DNA of 64,000 nucleotides from Mycolicibacterium rhodesiae NBB3 (GCF_000230895.2 NC_016604.1:4340001-4404000), one strand, 5' to 3'. Shown: positions 18,197 through 27,396, counted from the first letter of the stretch. Program-made: numbers and translations. The notes: a model not told the origin generated them from the letters alone.

Positions 18197-19231
18197 GTGA
18201 CGCCCAGCGAGACGAACGCTGACTCCGACGCGACCGTTCGTAGCAGCATCGATGTTCCGCCCGACCTCGTCATGGGTCTGCTTGGATCCGCCGACGAAAA
18301 TCTGCGTGCGCTCGAGCGCATCCTGGCAGCCGACATCCATGTGCGCGGCAATGCGCTGACCCTCTCCGGAGAGCCCGCCGACGTGGCGTTGGCCGAGCGG
18401 GTTATCTCCGAGCTCATCGCGATCGTGGCCAGCGGACAGCGCCTGACCACCGACGCCGTCAAGCACAGCGTCAACATGCTCACCGGAACCGGCAACGAAT
18501 CCCCGGCGGAGGTGCTGACCCTCGACATCCTGTCACGGCGCGGTAAGACGATCCGCCCGAAGACGTTGAACCAGAAGCGTTATGTCGACGCCATCGACGC
18601 GCACACCATTGTCTTCGGCATCGGTCCCGCGGGCACCGGCAAGACGTATCTGGCAATGGCCAAGGCCGTCAACGCATTACAGTCCAAACAGGTCAGCAGA
18701 ATCATCCTCACCCGGCCCGCGGTAGAGGCCGGCGAACGTCTCGGCTTCCTGCCGGGCACGCTCAGCGAGAAGATCGACCCCTATCTGCGGCCGCTGTACG
18801 ACGCACTGCACGACATGATGGATCCCGAATCGATCCCGAAGCTGATGAACGCAGGCATCATCGAGGTCGCACCGCTCGCATATATGCGTGGGCGGACGCT
18901 CTCAGACGCGTTCATCATTCTCGACGAGGCGCAGAACACCACCGGCGAGCAGATGAAGATGTTCCTCACCCGACTCGGCTTCGGGTCGAAGATCGTCGTC
19001 ACCGGGGACATCACGCAGGTGGACCTGCCCGGCGGCGCGTCCTCGGGACTGCACGCGGCCATGCGAATCCTCGACGACATCAACGACATTCACTTCGCCG
19101 AACTCACCAGCGCCGACGTGGTGCGGCACCGGTTGGTGGCCGACATCGTCGACGCCTATGCGAAGTCCGAGGAACCCGACCTCATGAACAGGGCGCAGCG
19201 ACGCGCGTCCGGCAGTCGGCCGCGGCGGTAA
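18197..19231 (+). CDS. phoH1: PhoH-like ATPase (PhoH1)
   Basis: A 344-residue cytoplasmic P-loop ATPase. After a KH-like N-terminal segment the PhoH domain shows Walker A GPAGTGKT near residue 145, TRPAVEAGERLGFLPG, and Walker B FIILDEAQN. It is linked to RNA metabolism through the conserved phoH-ybeY pair. The GTG at 18197 is preferred: the protein then begins just before SSIDVPPDLV as in Rv2368c, while the upstream extension in frame runs through the direct-repeat region. Confidence 0.92.
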   Translation: MTPSETNADSDATVRSSIDVPPDLVMGLLGSADENLRALERILAADIHVRGNALTLSGEPADVALAERVISELIAIVASGQRLTTDAVKHSVNMLTGTGNESPAEVLTLDILSRRGKTIRPKTLNQKRYVDAIDAHTIVFGIGPAGTGKTYLAMAKAVNALQSKQVSRIILTRPAVEAGERLGFLPGTLSEKIDPYLRPLYDALHDMMDPESIPKLMNAGIIEVAPLAYMRGRTLSDAFIILDEAQNTTGEQMKMFLTRLGFGSKIVVTGDITQVDLPGGASSGLHAAMRILDDINDIHFAELTSADVVRHRLVADIVDAYAKSEEPDLMNRAQRRASGSRPRR

Positions 19232-19242
19232 CGGAATTCACG

Positions 19243-19779
19243 ATGAGCATTGAGGTGTCCAACGAATCGGGCATCGACGTTTCCGAAGAGGAACTGATCA
19301 GCATCGCCCGATTCGTCATCCGCAAGATGAAGGTGAATCCTGCCGCAGAACTGTCGATGGTGCTGCTGGACACCTCGGCGATGGCGGACCTGCACATGCG
19401 CTGGATGGACCTGCCCGGTCCCACCGACGTGATGAGCTTCCCGATGGACGAGCTCGAACCGGGTGGCAGGCCGGATGCGCCCGAACCCGGACCGGCGATG
19501 CTCGGCGACATCGTGCTGTGCCCGCCGTTCGCCGCAGATCAGGCCGCTGCGGCCGGCCATTCGCTCGGCCAGGAACTCGCTCTGCTGACGGTGCACGGAG
19601 TGCTGCATCTGCTGGGGTACGACCACGCCGAACCCGATGAGGAAAAGGAGATGTTCGCGCTGCAGAGGGAACTGCTCGAGGAATGGGTCGCCGACCAGGT
19701 CGAGGCCTACCACCAGGATCTTCAGTCCGAGAAGGACCGGCGCCTGCTGGACAAGTCCCGATTCTTCGACGAACCGTGA
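19243..19779 (+). CDS. ybeY: YbeY, endoribonuclease for rRNA maturation
   Basis: A 178-residue zinc-dependent RNase that matures 16S rRNA and acts in ribosome quality control. The H3 zinc motif is complete: HGVLHLLGYDH near residues 118-128. It lies 11 bp after phoH and overlaps the next gene by 4 bp (GTGA). The C-terminal tail beyond the core is long, as in other mycobacteria. Confidence 0.95.
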   Translation: MSIEVSNESGIDVSEEELISIARFVIRKMKVNPAAELSMVLLDTSAMADLHMRWMDLPGPTDVMSFPMDELEPGGRPDAPEPGPAMLGDIVLCPPFAADQAAAAGHSLGQELALLTVHGVLHLLGYDHAEPDEEKEMFALQRELLEEWVADQVEAYHQDLQSEKDRRLLDKSRFFDEP

Positions 19780-21065
19780 ACAACCTGGGTCAGTTGATCG
19801 GCGCGATCGCTCTGGTCGGCGTTGCCGGTCTCTTCGCGGCCACCGATGCTGCGATCAGCACGGTCTCCATGGCCCGCGTCGAGGAACTCGTACGCGACGA
19901 ACGTCCCGGTGCGGTCCGGCTCGCCAGGGTCATGGCCGAGCGGCCGCGCTTCATCAACCTCTGTGTGTTGCTCCGAATCGCCTGCGAGGTGAGCGCGACC
20001 GTCCTGTTGGCGGCCTACCTCGATGACTACCTCGGAGTCAGCTGGGGGCTCGTCTCGGCGGCGGCGATCATGACGGTCGTCAGCTTCGTCGCGATCGGCG
20101 TGGGCCCACGGACGATCGGCAGACAGAACGCGTATTCGATCTCGTTGTTGGCTGCGCTTCCGCTGCAAGCGATTTCGGTGGTGCTCACCCCGGTCAGCCG
20201 ACTGCTGGTGTTGCTCGGTAACGCGCTGACGCCGGGCCGTGGTTTCCGCAACGGCCCGTTTGCCTCGGAGATCGAACTGCGCGAGGTCGTCGACCTGGCG
20301 CAGCAACGCGGTGTGGTGGCCGACGAAGAGCGGCGGATGATCCAGTCGGTGTTCGAACTCGGTGACACCCCGGCCCGCGAGGTGATGGTGCCGCGGACCG
20401 AGATGGTGTGGATCGAAGGCGACAAGACGGCGGGCCAGGCGACCTCGTTGGCGGTGCGCAGCGGGCATTCGCGGATCCCGGTGATCGGCGAGAACGTCGA
20501 CGACATCGTCGGCGTGGTCTACCTGAAAGACCTTGTCCAGCAGACGTATTACTCCAGCGACGGGGGACGGGGCACCAAGGTGTCCGAGGTGATGCGGCCC
20601 GCGGCGTTCGTGCCGGACTCCAAGCCGTTGGACGCGCTGCTGCGCGAGATGCAGCGCGACCGCGTCCACATGCTGCTGCTGGTCGACGAATACGGTGCGA
20701 TCGCCGGCCTTGTCACGATCGAAGACGTGCTGGAGGAGATCGTCGGGGAGATCGCCGACGAGTACGACACGGCGGAGGTCGCTCCGGTGGAGGACCTGGG
20801 CGAGCGGCGGTACCGGGTGTCGGCGCGGTTGCCGATCGAGGACCTCGGCGAGCTGTACGACATCGAGTTCGACGAGGACTTCGACGTCGACACCGTCGGT
20901 GGACTGGTGGCCTTCGAGCTGGGCCGCGTCCCGCTGCCGGGCGCTGAGGTGACGTGGGACGGGCTGCGCCTGCTCGCCGAGGGCGGGCGGGACCACCGCG
21001 GACGCGTCCACATCGGCACCGTCCTGGTGAGTCCGACCGAGGAATTGGAGAGTGACGATGAGTGA
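19776..21065 (+). CDS. CorC/HlyC-family membrane protein (DUF21-CBS)
   Basis: A 429-residue protein with a DUF21 membrane domain (four hydrophobic segments, residues 1-160), two CBS repeats (about 200-325, including TEMVWIEGD and AIAGLVTIEDVLEEIVGEI) and a C-terminal CorC_HlyC domain. Relatives act in magnesium or other divalent cation efflux; the mycobacterial substrate is not settled. The GTG at 19776 overlaps the ybeY stop. The gene corresponds in position to Rv2366c and lies in the phoH-ybeY-era operon. Confidence 0.9.
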   Translation: MNNLGQLIGAIALVGVAGLFAATDAAISTVSMARVEELVRDERPGAVRLARVMAERPRFINLCVLLRIACEVSATVLLAAYLDDYLGVSWGLVSAAAIMTVVSFVAIGVGPRTIGRQNAYSISLLAALPLQAISVVLTPVSRLLVLLGNALTPGRGFRNGPFASEIELREVVDLAQQRGVVADEERRMIQSVFELGDTPAREVMVPRTEMVWIEGDKTAGQATSLAVRSGHSRIPVIGENVDDIVGVVYLKDLVQQTYYSSDGGRGTKVSEVMRPAAFVPDSKPLDALLREMQRDRVHMLLLVDEYGAIAGLVTIEDVLEEIVGEIADEYDTAEVAPVEDLGERRYRVSARLPIEDLGELYDIEFDEDFDVDTVGGLVAFELGRVPLPGAEVTWDGLRLLAEGGRDHRGRVHIGTVLVSPTEELESDDE

Positions 21066-21375
21066 GCTGGACGCCGAAGACACCAAGCTGGTCACGCTGG
21101 CGCGCGGCGCCATGGGCCGCGCCGAGGCGTCCAACGGTGCGGCGGTGCGCGACCTCGACGGGCGCACCTACGCCGGCGCACCGGTGAGGCTGAACTCGTT
21201 GGCGCTGACCGCCTTACAGGCGGCGGTGGCCGCGGCCGTGTCCAGCGGTGCTGCCGGACTCGAAGCGGCCGTGCTGGTCGGTGGGGCCGACGATGACGCC
21301 GGAGTGGCCGCGGTGCGCGAGCTGTCGGCGGGCGCGACCGTGATCGTCACCGACCGCGCGGGCAACCCGGTATGA
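21058..21375 (+). CDS. Cytidine deaminase-like protein lacking the zinc ligands
   Basis: A 105-residue protein with the fold pattern of small cytidine deaminases (LVTLARGAMGRAEASNGAAVRDLDGRTY and RLNSLALTALQAAVAAA), corresponding to Rv2365c. The HAE and PCxxC catalytic motifs are absent, so it is unlikely to be an active deaminase. The ATG at 21058 has GGAG at a good distance; a GTG six bases earlier is too close. It overlaps corC by 8 bp and era by 4 bp. Confidence 0.8.
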   Translation: MSELDAEDTKLVTLARGAMGRAEASNGAAVRDLDGRTYAGAPVRLNSLALTALQAAVAAAVSSGAAGLEAAVLVGGADDDAGVAAVRELSAGATVIVTDRAGNPV

Positions 21376-22271
21376 GCGAATTCCGGTCGGGGTTCGTATG
21401 CTTCGTCGGCCGGCCCAACACCGGCAAGTCGACGTTGACCAACGCTCTGGTCGGAACCAAGGTGGCGATCACCGCCAACCAGCCTCAGACCACCCGCCAC
21501 ACCATCCGCGGCATCGTGCACCGCGACACCTTTCAAATCATCCTGATCGACACCCCCGGTCTGCACCGTCCGCGCACCCTATTGGGCCAGCGGCTCAACG
21601 ACTTGGTGAAGGTCACCTACTCCGAAGTCGACGTGATCGGGCTGTGCATACCAGCCGACGAGCGGATCGGGCCGGGGGACCGGTGGATCCTCGAGCAGAT
21701 CCGCGCCGTCGCGCCCAGGACCACGCTCGTCGCGATCACCACCAAGACCGACAAAGCGCCGCGGGATCGCGTTGCCGCGCAGCTGATCGCGGTGAGCGAG
21801 CTCGTCGGCCCGGACAGCGAGATCGTTCCGGTCTCGGCGACCACCGGTGAGAACCTCGACGTCCTGACCGATGTGCTGGCCGCCCAGCTGCCGCCGGGCC
21901 CGGCGTTCTACCCCGACGGAGAGCTCACCGACGAGCCCGAGGAAGTGCTGATGGCCGAGCTGATCCGTGAGGCCGCGCTCGACGGTGTGCGTGACGAGCT
22001 GCCCCACTCGCTGGCAGTCGTCATCGACGAGATCGAACCACGCGAGGGACGTGACGACCTCATCGATGTCCACGCCATCCTGTACGTCGAGCGCGACAGC
22101 CAGAAGGGCATCGTGATCGGCAAGGGTGGCGCCAGGCTGCGTGAGGTCGGAACCGCGGCCCGCATGCAGATCGAAAAGCTCTTGGGCACAAAGGTTTATC
22201 TCGACCTACGGGTCAAGATCGCCAAGAACTGGCAGCGCGATCCCAAACAGCTCGGCCGGCTCGGCTTCTGA
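21372..22271 (+). CDS. era: Era, ribosome-assembly GTPase
   Basis: A 299-residue GTPase that binds the 3' end of 16S rRNA and assists 30S assembly. It has G1 GRPNTGKST, G3 DTPG and G4 TKTD (NKxD variant), then a C-terminal KH domain with GKGGARLREVGTAARMQIE. It is the last gene of the phoH-ybeY-corC-cda-era operon, and its ATG overlaps the previous stop. Confidence 0.95.
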   Translation: MSEFRSGFVCFVGRPNTGKSTLTNALVGTKVAITANQPQTTRHTIRGIVHRDTFQIILIDTPGLHRPRTLLGQRLNDLVKVTYSEVDVIGLCIPADERIGPGDRWILEQIRAVAPRTTLVAITTKTDKAPRDRVAAQLIAVSELVGPDSEIVPVSATTGENLDVLTDVLAAQLPPGPAFYPDGELTDEPEEVLMAELIREAALDGVRDELPHSLAVVIDEIEPREGRDDLIDVHAILYVERDSQKGIVIGKGGARLREVGTAARMQIEKLLGTKVYLDLRVKIAKNWQRDPKQLGRLGF

Positions 22272-22304
22272 GCGCTTGCGCGAAGAAGAATTCAGCCCCG
22301 TTAG

Positions 22305-22646
22305 CTACAGGTACGCGATGCAGTGCGCTGCGTCGCCCGGCGCCTGTTCGGCGACCACGGTGCCGTCGACCGTGATGCGGCAACCCTGGCTGCCGGTCTT
22401 GGTGACCACGACGACCTGGAGCAGCGACACGTCAGGGCCGATGGACTGGCTCGCCGTGAACGGGGCTGCGGTGTCCTCGGGGATGCGACCGCCCGGATCG
22501 AGATCGATCGAGTACACCGTGCCCGATCCGGTGACCTCGAAGATGACGTCGCGTGACTGAGCCGACGCCGTCGGCACGGCAAAACTTGCTGAAACTGCAG
22601 CCGCCGCGCACGTCAGCGCGGCCACTTTCATGATGCTGGCACTCAT
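22305..22646 (-). CDS. Small secreted protein, MmpS-like C-terminal fold
   Basis: A 113-residue exported protein with a signal peptide ending near SFAVPTASAQS. The mature part carries two Cys (GSQGCRITVDG and DAAHCIAYL) in a pattern like the extracytoplasmic part of MmpS proteins (C-I-VDG...C), so a disulfide is likely. No membrane partner of MmpL type is adjacent. The start could be the ATG at 22646 or the one 15 bp later. The function is unknown. Confidence 0.7.
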   Translation of the reverse strand: MSASIMKVAALTCAAAAVSASFAVPTASAQSRDVIFEVTGSGTVYSIDLDPGGRIPEDTAAPFTASQSIGPDVSLLQVVVVTKTGSQGCRITVDGTVVAEQAPGDAAHCIAYL

Positions 22647-22751
22647 GGACCCTCCAGAAAACAGTGGTTATCACCCCGACGACAGTCCGACGATAACCCC
22701 GGGAGAAGGTATTTGAATCGGGAATTTCCCTATTCGTGGCCGTTGCTGAAA

Positions 22752-23300
22752 TCAGCCTGGTGCGCCGGCTCCGGGCGTTCCGAACGGCCTGCCGGGTGAC
22801 TGCACCGGAGGCGCACCATCACCCGTGCCGTAAACCGCGACCACAACGGTGCGATCGATCAGGTTTGCCGACCACACACCGATGTCGACGTTGGCGCAGT
22901 TCGACATGATCGCGTTGTAATCCGGCCGGTGGTACCACTGGTTGATCAACTCGATTCCGCTGATGGCCAGCGCCGGGTTGATCGCCGTCGTCTCGGATAC
23001 CGCCCCTGCGTAGCCGGCGTTGCGCGCACGATCGGCGACGGTGGAGCCGTCCGAACCGATGTCACCGTTGAGGGCGCGGTTGTTCAGCACGTCATCGGTG
23101 TGCCACTGGGCGGCCAGTCGCAGTTTCGGGTTGATCTTGATGTCGGTGGTACAGCCGGCCTGATGCTGCATCGTGTAGACGTTGGCGACGACGCTGTCGT
23201 TGAGTCGCTTGTTGTCCGCATTGGCCGTCGGCATACCGGCCACGGCACCACCGACCACGGCCAGCGCCGGAAGTGCATAAGCCCAGTTCCGCGCTGTCAT
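22752..23300 (-). CDS. Secreted CAP (SCP/PR1) domain protein
   Basis: A 182-residue exported protein. A signal peptide (AYALPALAVVGGAVAGMPTANA) precedes a CAP domain with WHTDDVLNN, GISGIELINQWYHRPDY-type core and the C-terminal VVVAVYGTG strand. A Pro/Gly-rich tail follows. CAP proteins in mycobacteria are secreted and of unclear function. The ATG at 23300 is chosen because the signal peptide begins there; the frame is open far upstream only as antisense of the amidase gene. Confidence 0.85.
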   Translation of the reverse strand: MTARNWAYALPALAVVGGAVAGMPTANADNKRLNDSVVANVYTMQHQAGCTTDIKINPKLRLAAQWHTDDVLNNRALNGDIGSDGSTVADRARNAGYAGAVSETTAINPALAISGIELINQWYHRPDYNAIMSNCANVDIGVWSANLIDRTVVVAVYGTGDGAPPVQSPGRPFGTPGAGAPG

Positions 23301-23311
23301 GGTCGATGACA

Positions 23312-24793
23312 CTACGCCACTTCGCCTGGCGTGATCTGCGCAATGGAGCTGCCGGTGGGCTCCGGGTCGGGCGCCGTCGACGGAGTCCACCACGCCTGCG
23401 GCTGCTTGTTCGACCACCCGTTGATGGCCTCGAGAGCGGCGGCAAGCGAGACGAGGAGCGGCTCGCTGTCGGCCGGGCCCATCAGTTGCACACCGATCGG
23501 CAGGCCCGAGGACGTGAACCCGGCGGGGATGTTGATCGAGGGCCAGCCCAGCAGGTTCCACGGCCAGGTGACGGGGCATGCACGGATCATGGCGCGGTCC
23601 GTGGCCAGGCCGCCGAGCGTGTCGAACTCGTGCGCCCGTGGTGGCGGTTGCGCGGTGGTGGGCGCGAGGACGACATCGGCGATGTTGAAGATCCAGCCGA
23701 TCCGGCGGTGCGACGCAGCCTCTCGGGCGCGGGCTTTGCGCAGCGTGTTCTGCGACAGCAGGAAACCGGTGCGGAGGTTGGCTCGAGTGCGCTTGTCCAG
23801 CGTGACGTCGTGGCCGAGCCGATCCGCCCATTCGATCAGGCCCGACGTCGAGCGGGACAGGAAGCTCCACGACATGGCCAGGTTGTATCCGGGATCGGCG
23901 GCCACGACGGTGTGACCGAGTTCTTCGAGCTGCGCCGCGGTGGCTTCCAGGGCGGCGCGGATCTCCGGATGCAGCTTGGCCCGGAAACCGGTGAACGGGA
24001 ACTTGGTGGACAGCGCGACCCGCAGCGGGCCGGGCGCCTGCCCGACGTAGTCCGACGTCTGCACCGGCGGCGGCTGATGCAGATCGCCCGGCGCGTTGCC
24101 CGATGCCGCGTCCAGCACGATCGCCGCATCGGTGACCGTCCTGGCGAGTACGCCGTTGACAGTGATGCCGTTGAACGCTTCGGGCAGCGGCCAGGTCGAG
24201 ATCCTGCCGCGTTGCGGCTTGATGCCGACCAAGTGAGTCCACGCCGCCGGGATGCGAACGCTGCCCGCGCCGTCGGACCCGATCGCCGCGGCCACCAGAC
24301 CCGCGGCCACCGCGGCGGCGCTTCCGCCCGACGAACCGCCCGGTGTGTGTTCGCGCGACCACGGGTTGCGGGTGTGGCCGAAGGCGGGCCCGCTGGTGAA
24401 CGGCCACTGACCCAGCTCGCACGTATTGGTCTTCCCGACGATCACCGCCCCCGCCGCCTTCAGCCGTCGCACGACTTCGGCGTCGGCCCGCGCCGGCGCG
24501 ATCGTGCCATCCGCCCCGAACCGGGTCGGCACGCCCTTGATGTCGACGTCGTCCTTCACGGCGATCGGGATACCGAGCAGCGGAAGTTGTTCGCCCGCTG
24601 CACGTTTGCGGTCGGCCGCGGCGGCGGCGGCCAGCGCTTGGTCGGCCAGCACCACCCGGAACGCGTTCAGCGTGGGCTGGCTGGCCGCGATCGCATCCAG
24701 CGATCGGCGCACGAGGTCAACGGACGTGACGGAACCACTCGCCAGCTGAAAGAGCTGCTGAGTGAGTGTCGGGATTCGGAGCTGTTCGACCAT
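23312..24793 (-). CDS. amiA2: Amidase signature enzyme (AmiA2)
   Basis: A 493-residue amidase-signature hydrolase. The Ser-cisSer-Lys triad region is visible: AVKDDVDIKG (Lys), GGSSGGSAAAVAAGL and GSDGAGSVRIPAA. The substrate is not predictable from sequence. The position between era and recO, on the opposite strand, matches Rv2363. The ATG at 24793 gives the family N-terminus; upstream frame is antisense of recO. Confidence 0.88.
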   Translation of the reverse strand: MVEQLRIPTLTQQLFQLASGSVTSVDLVRRSLDAIAASQPTLNAFRVVLADQALAAAAAADRKRAAGEQLPLLGIPIAVKDDVDIKGVPTRFGADGTIAPARADAEVVRRLKAAGAVIVGKTNTCELGQWPFTSGPAFGHTRNPWSREHTPGGSSGGSAAAVAAGLVAAAIGSDGAGSVRIPAAWTHLVGIKPQRGRISTWPLPEAFNGITVNGVLARTVTDAAIVLDAASGNAPGDLHQPPPVQTSDYVGQAPGPLRVALSTKFPFTGFRAKLHPEIRAALEATAAQLEELGHTVVAADPGYNLAMSWSFLSRSTSGLIEWADRLGHDVTLDKRTRANLRTGFLLSQNTLRKARAREAASHRRIGWIFNIADVVLAPTTAQPPPRAHEFDTLGGLATDRAMIRACPVTWPWNLLGWPSINIPAGFTSSGLPIGVQLMGPADSEPLLVSLAAALEAINGWSNKQPQAWWTPSTAPDPEPTGSSIAQITPGEVA

Positions 24794-24856
24794 CACGTAC
24801 AAGAATATCGGCGGTGCATACCGGAATCTGTCGCATGGCAATGGGAGACTGGTGCG

Positions 24857-25699
24857 ATGCGGCTGTACCGGGATCGAGCGGTGGTGCTTCGTCAGCACAA
24901 GCTCGGCGAGGCCGACCGGATCGTGACCTTGCTCACGCGCGACCACGGGTTGGTGCGTGCGGTGGCCAAGGGTGTGCGGCGCACCCGAAGCAAGTTCGGG
25001 GCGAGGCTGGAGCCGTTCGCGCACATCGACGTTCAGTTGCATCCCGGCCGCAACCTCGACATCGTCACCCAGGTCCAGGCCATCGACGCGTTCGCCACCG
25101 ATATCGTCAGCGACTACGGCCGTTATACCAGCGCATGCGCGGTCCTCGAGACCGCCGAGCGCCTGGCGGGTGAGGAGCGGGCACCGATGCCCGCACTGCA
25201 CCGGTTGACCGTCTCCGCGCTGCGGGCAGTCGCCGACGGCAGCAGACCCCGCGAACTCGTGCTGGATGCTTATCTGTTGCGCGCCATGGGAATCGCCGGT
25301 TGGGCACCGGCGCTGACCGAGTGCGCCCGCTGCGCGGCGCCGGGTCCGCACCGGGCGTTCCACGTCGCGGCCGGGGGCAGCGTGTGTATACATTGCCGCC
25401 CGTCGGGGTCGGCGACACCGCCACAGGCGGTGGTGGACCTGATGGCCGCGCTGCACGACGGGGACTGGGAGCACGCGCAGCTGTCGACGTCGTCGCATCG
25501 CAGCCAGGCCAGCGGTTTGGTCGCCGCCCACCTGCAGTGGCACCTGGAACGTCAGCTGCGAACGTTGCCGCTGGTCGAACGTATGTACCGGGTCGATCAG
25601 ACAGTCGCCGACCTACGGGTGTCGCTGGTCGGGCAGGATATGGCGCATGGCTACGAAGCGGGGCAAGGGGAGGTACCCACAGCTGCCCCCGGCGCCTGA
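24857..25699 (+). CDS. recO: RecO, recombination mediator
   Basis: A 280-residue RecFOR-pathway protein that loads RecA and anneals ssDNA. It has the N-terminal OB fold (MRLYRDRAVVLRQHKLGEADRIVTLLTRDHG) and a zinc finger with CARCAAPG and CIHCRPSG (about residues 156-180). The ATG at 24857 fits the family N-terminus. The 3' end overlaps uppS by 53 bp. Confidence 0.95.
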   Translation: MRLYRDRAVVLRQHKLGEADRIVTLLTRDHGLVRAVAKGVRRTRSKFGARLEPFAHIDVQLHPGRNLDIVTQVQAIDAFATDIVSDYGRYTSACAVLETAERLAGEERAPMPALHRLTVSALRAVADGSRPRELVLDAYLLRAMGIAGWAPALTECARCAAPGPHRAFHVAAGGSVCIHCRPSGSATPPQAVVDLMAALHDGDWEHAQLSTSSHRSQASGLVAAHLQWHLERQLRTLPLVERMYRVDQTVADLRVSLVGQDMAHGYEAGQGEVPTAAPGA

Positions 25700-26531
25700 G
25701 GACTATCCCACCTTTCCCGACAAGTCAACGTGGCCCGTCGTCTTCCCGGAACTGACACCGCGCAGCAACGGCAGGTTCGCCCGACCGCCACAACACACGT
25801 CGAAGGCCTCCGCACCGCTGATCCCGGCGGGCCAGGTGCCCAACCACGTCGCCGTCGTGATGGACGGCAACGGGCGGTGGGCCGTCCAGCGCGGGCTGCA
25901 CCGCACCGAAGGCCACAAGATGGGTGAGGCGGTCCTGATCGACATCACCTGCGGGGCCATTGAGATCGGCATCAAACACCTGACGGTGTACGCGTTTTCG
26001 ACCGAGAACTGGAAACGCAGCACCGAAGAGGTGCGCTTCTTGATGGGCTTCAACCGCGAGGTGGTCCGCCGGCGTCGCGAGAATCTCAACGACATGGGCG
26101 TGCGGATGCGCTGGGTCGGTTCGCGGCCCCGCATGTGGCGCAGCGTGATCAAGGAGTTCGACATCGCCGAGCAGATGACGGTCGGCAACGACGTCATCAC
26201 CATCAACTACTGCGTGAACTACGGCGGCCGCACAGAGATCGTCGAAGCGACCCGCGAGCTCGCGCAACTGGCGGCCGACGGCAAGATCAATCCGGCGCGG
26301 ATCAGCGAGGCGACGTTCGCCAAGCACCTGCACCGCTCCGACATCCCCGACGTCGACCTGTTCATCCGGACGTCGGGGGAGCAGCGGGCGAGCAACTTCC
26401 TGTTGTGGCAGGCGGCCTATGCCGAGTTCGTCTTCCAGGACAAGCTGTGGCCCGACTACGACCGCCGCGACCTGTGGGCGGCATGCGAGGAATACGTGGC
26501 CCGCAACCGCAGATTCGGCAGAGCCGAATGA
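25647..26531 (+). CDS. uppS: Decaprenyl diphosphate synthase (UppS)
   Basis: A 294-residue cis-prenyltransferase that makes the decaprenyl diphosphate carrier for arabinogalactan, LAM and peptidoglycan precursors. The motifs are MDGNGRWA (catalytic Asp near 78), YAFSTENWKR, and the C-terminal RTSGEQRASNFLLWQAAYAEF. An N-terminal Pro-rich extension of about 65 residues is typical of Rv2361c. The start overlaps recO by 53 bp. The stop codon lies within a 26-bp tandem duplication. Confidence 0.95.
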   Translation: MATKRGKGRYPQLPPAPEDYPTFPDKSTWPVVFPELTPRSNGRFARPPQHTSKASAPLIPAGQVPNHVAVVMDGNGRWAVQRGLHRTEGHKMGEAVLIDITCGAIEIGIKHLTVYAFSTENWKRSTEEVRFLMGFNREVVRRRRENLNDMGVRMRWVGSRPRMWRSVIKEFDIAEQMTVGNDVITINYCVNYGGRTEIVEATRELAQLAADGKINPARISEATFAKHLHRSDIPDVDLFIRTSGEQRASNFLLWQAAYAEFVFQDKLWPDYDRRDLWAACEEYVARNRRFGRAE

Positions 26532-26573
26532 TGTACCTGAGCGGCAGGGCCGAATGATGTACCTGAGCGGCAG
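26523..26573 (+). repeat. 26-bp tandem duplication across the uppS stop codon
   Basis: A 26-bp unit beginning GCCGAATGATGTACCTGAGC occurs at 26523-26548 and again, one base short, at 26549-26573. The first copy holds the uppS TGA. The second contains ATGATG and opens an 8-codon frame (26554-26580) whose TAG lies immediately before the ATG of the next gene. Confidence 0.9.
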
Positions 26574-26580
26574 CGCGTAG

Positions 26581-27003
26581 ATGTCACTCTCGGATCGGCT
26601 GGCCACCGTCCTCGCCGAGATCCTTCCACTGAATCGCGAAGAGGACGGCGCGATCACGGTGCACCACGACGGCACGTTCGCGTCGCTGCGGGTCGTCGAG
26701 ATCGCCGAGGGATTGGAGTTGGTGTCGCTCACCCAGATTCTGGCGTGGGATCTCCCCTTGGACGCCAAATTGCGCGCCGCGGTGGCCGAGCATGCGCACA
26801 ACACGTTGCTCGGCACGGTGTCGCTGGCGGCCAAGAGCGGGCACAAGGAGGTTGCCGCCGGCGCCAAGCGCAACTCAAAGAAGGTTGCGGATGTCTTGCT
26901 GCGCTACAACTTTCCCGCGGCGGGGCTGGCCGATGATGCGCTACGCACGCTCATTCTGATGGTCCTGGGCACGGGATCCGACGTGCGCCGCGCGTTAATC
27001 TGA
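26581..27003 (+). CDS. Conserved actinobacterial protein (Rv2360c-like)
   Basis: A soluble 140-residue protein with an N-terminal alpha/beta region (ITVHHDGTFASLRVVEIAEGLELVSLTQILAWDL) and a helical C-terminus. It resembles the conserved gene between uppS and furB in M. tuberculosis. A YbjN or TY-chaperone-like fold is possible but not shown. It begins right after the tandem duplication and overlaps the convergent zur gene by 9 bp. Confidence 0.75.
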   Translation: MSLSDRLATVLAEILPLNREEDGAITVHHDGTFASLRVVEIAEGLELVSLTQILAWDLPLDAKLRAAVAEHAHNTLLGTVSLAAKSGHKEVAAGAKRNSKKVADVLLRYNFPAAGLADDALRTLILMVLGTGSDVRRALI

Positions 27004-27396
27004 TTGCGCCGACGTGCACGTGCTGCACAGGCCGAAGATCTCGATGGTGTGGCTGATGTCGGAGAACCCGTGTGCACGGGCGACTTCGGCGGCCCACGTC
27101 TCGACCTGATCACCCTGCACCTCGACGGTCGAACCGCATGCGCGGCAGACCAGATGGTGATGGTGGTCGTCGGAGCAGCGCCGGTAGACGGCCTCGCCGG
27201 TGTCGGTGCGCAGCGCATCGACGACGCCGGCCGCCGCCATCTGCTGCAGCGTCCGGTACACAGTGGTCAACCCGATACCCTCACCGCGCCTGCGTAATTC
27301 GTCGTGCAATTCCTGGGCGGACCGGAAATCGTCGAGCTTGTCCAGCAAGGCGGAGATCGCAGCGCGCTGCCGGGTGGAGCGGATGCCTGTCGTCAC
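26995..27396 (-). CDS. zur: Zur (FurB), zinc-responsive repressor
   Basis: A 133-residue Fur-family repressor of zinc uptake and alternative ribosomal protein genes. It has a winged helix (GLTTVYRTLQQM), a His-rich sensor site CSDDHHHHLVCRACG, and a second structural Cys pair CSTCTS near the end. The GTG at 27396 overlaps the smtB stop (GTGA), so it is translated from the smtB-zur message, as in Rv2358-Rv2359. Confidence 0.93.
   Translation of the reverse strand: MTTGIRSTRQRAAISALLDKLDDFRSAQELHDELRRRGEGIGLTTVYRTLQQMAAAGVVDALRTDTGEAVYRRCSDDHHHHLVCRACGSTVEVQGDQVETWAAEVARAHGFSDISHTIEIFGLCSTCTSAQSD

Noticed and set aside
23273..24856. N-terminal extension of the recO frame to 808 residues
   Set aside because: It is antisense to the amidase gene; the family N-terminus begins at the ATG at 24857.
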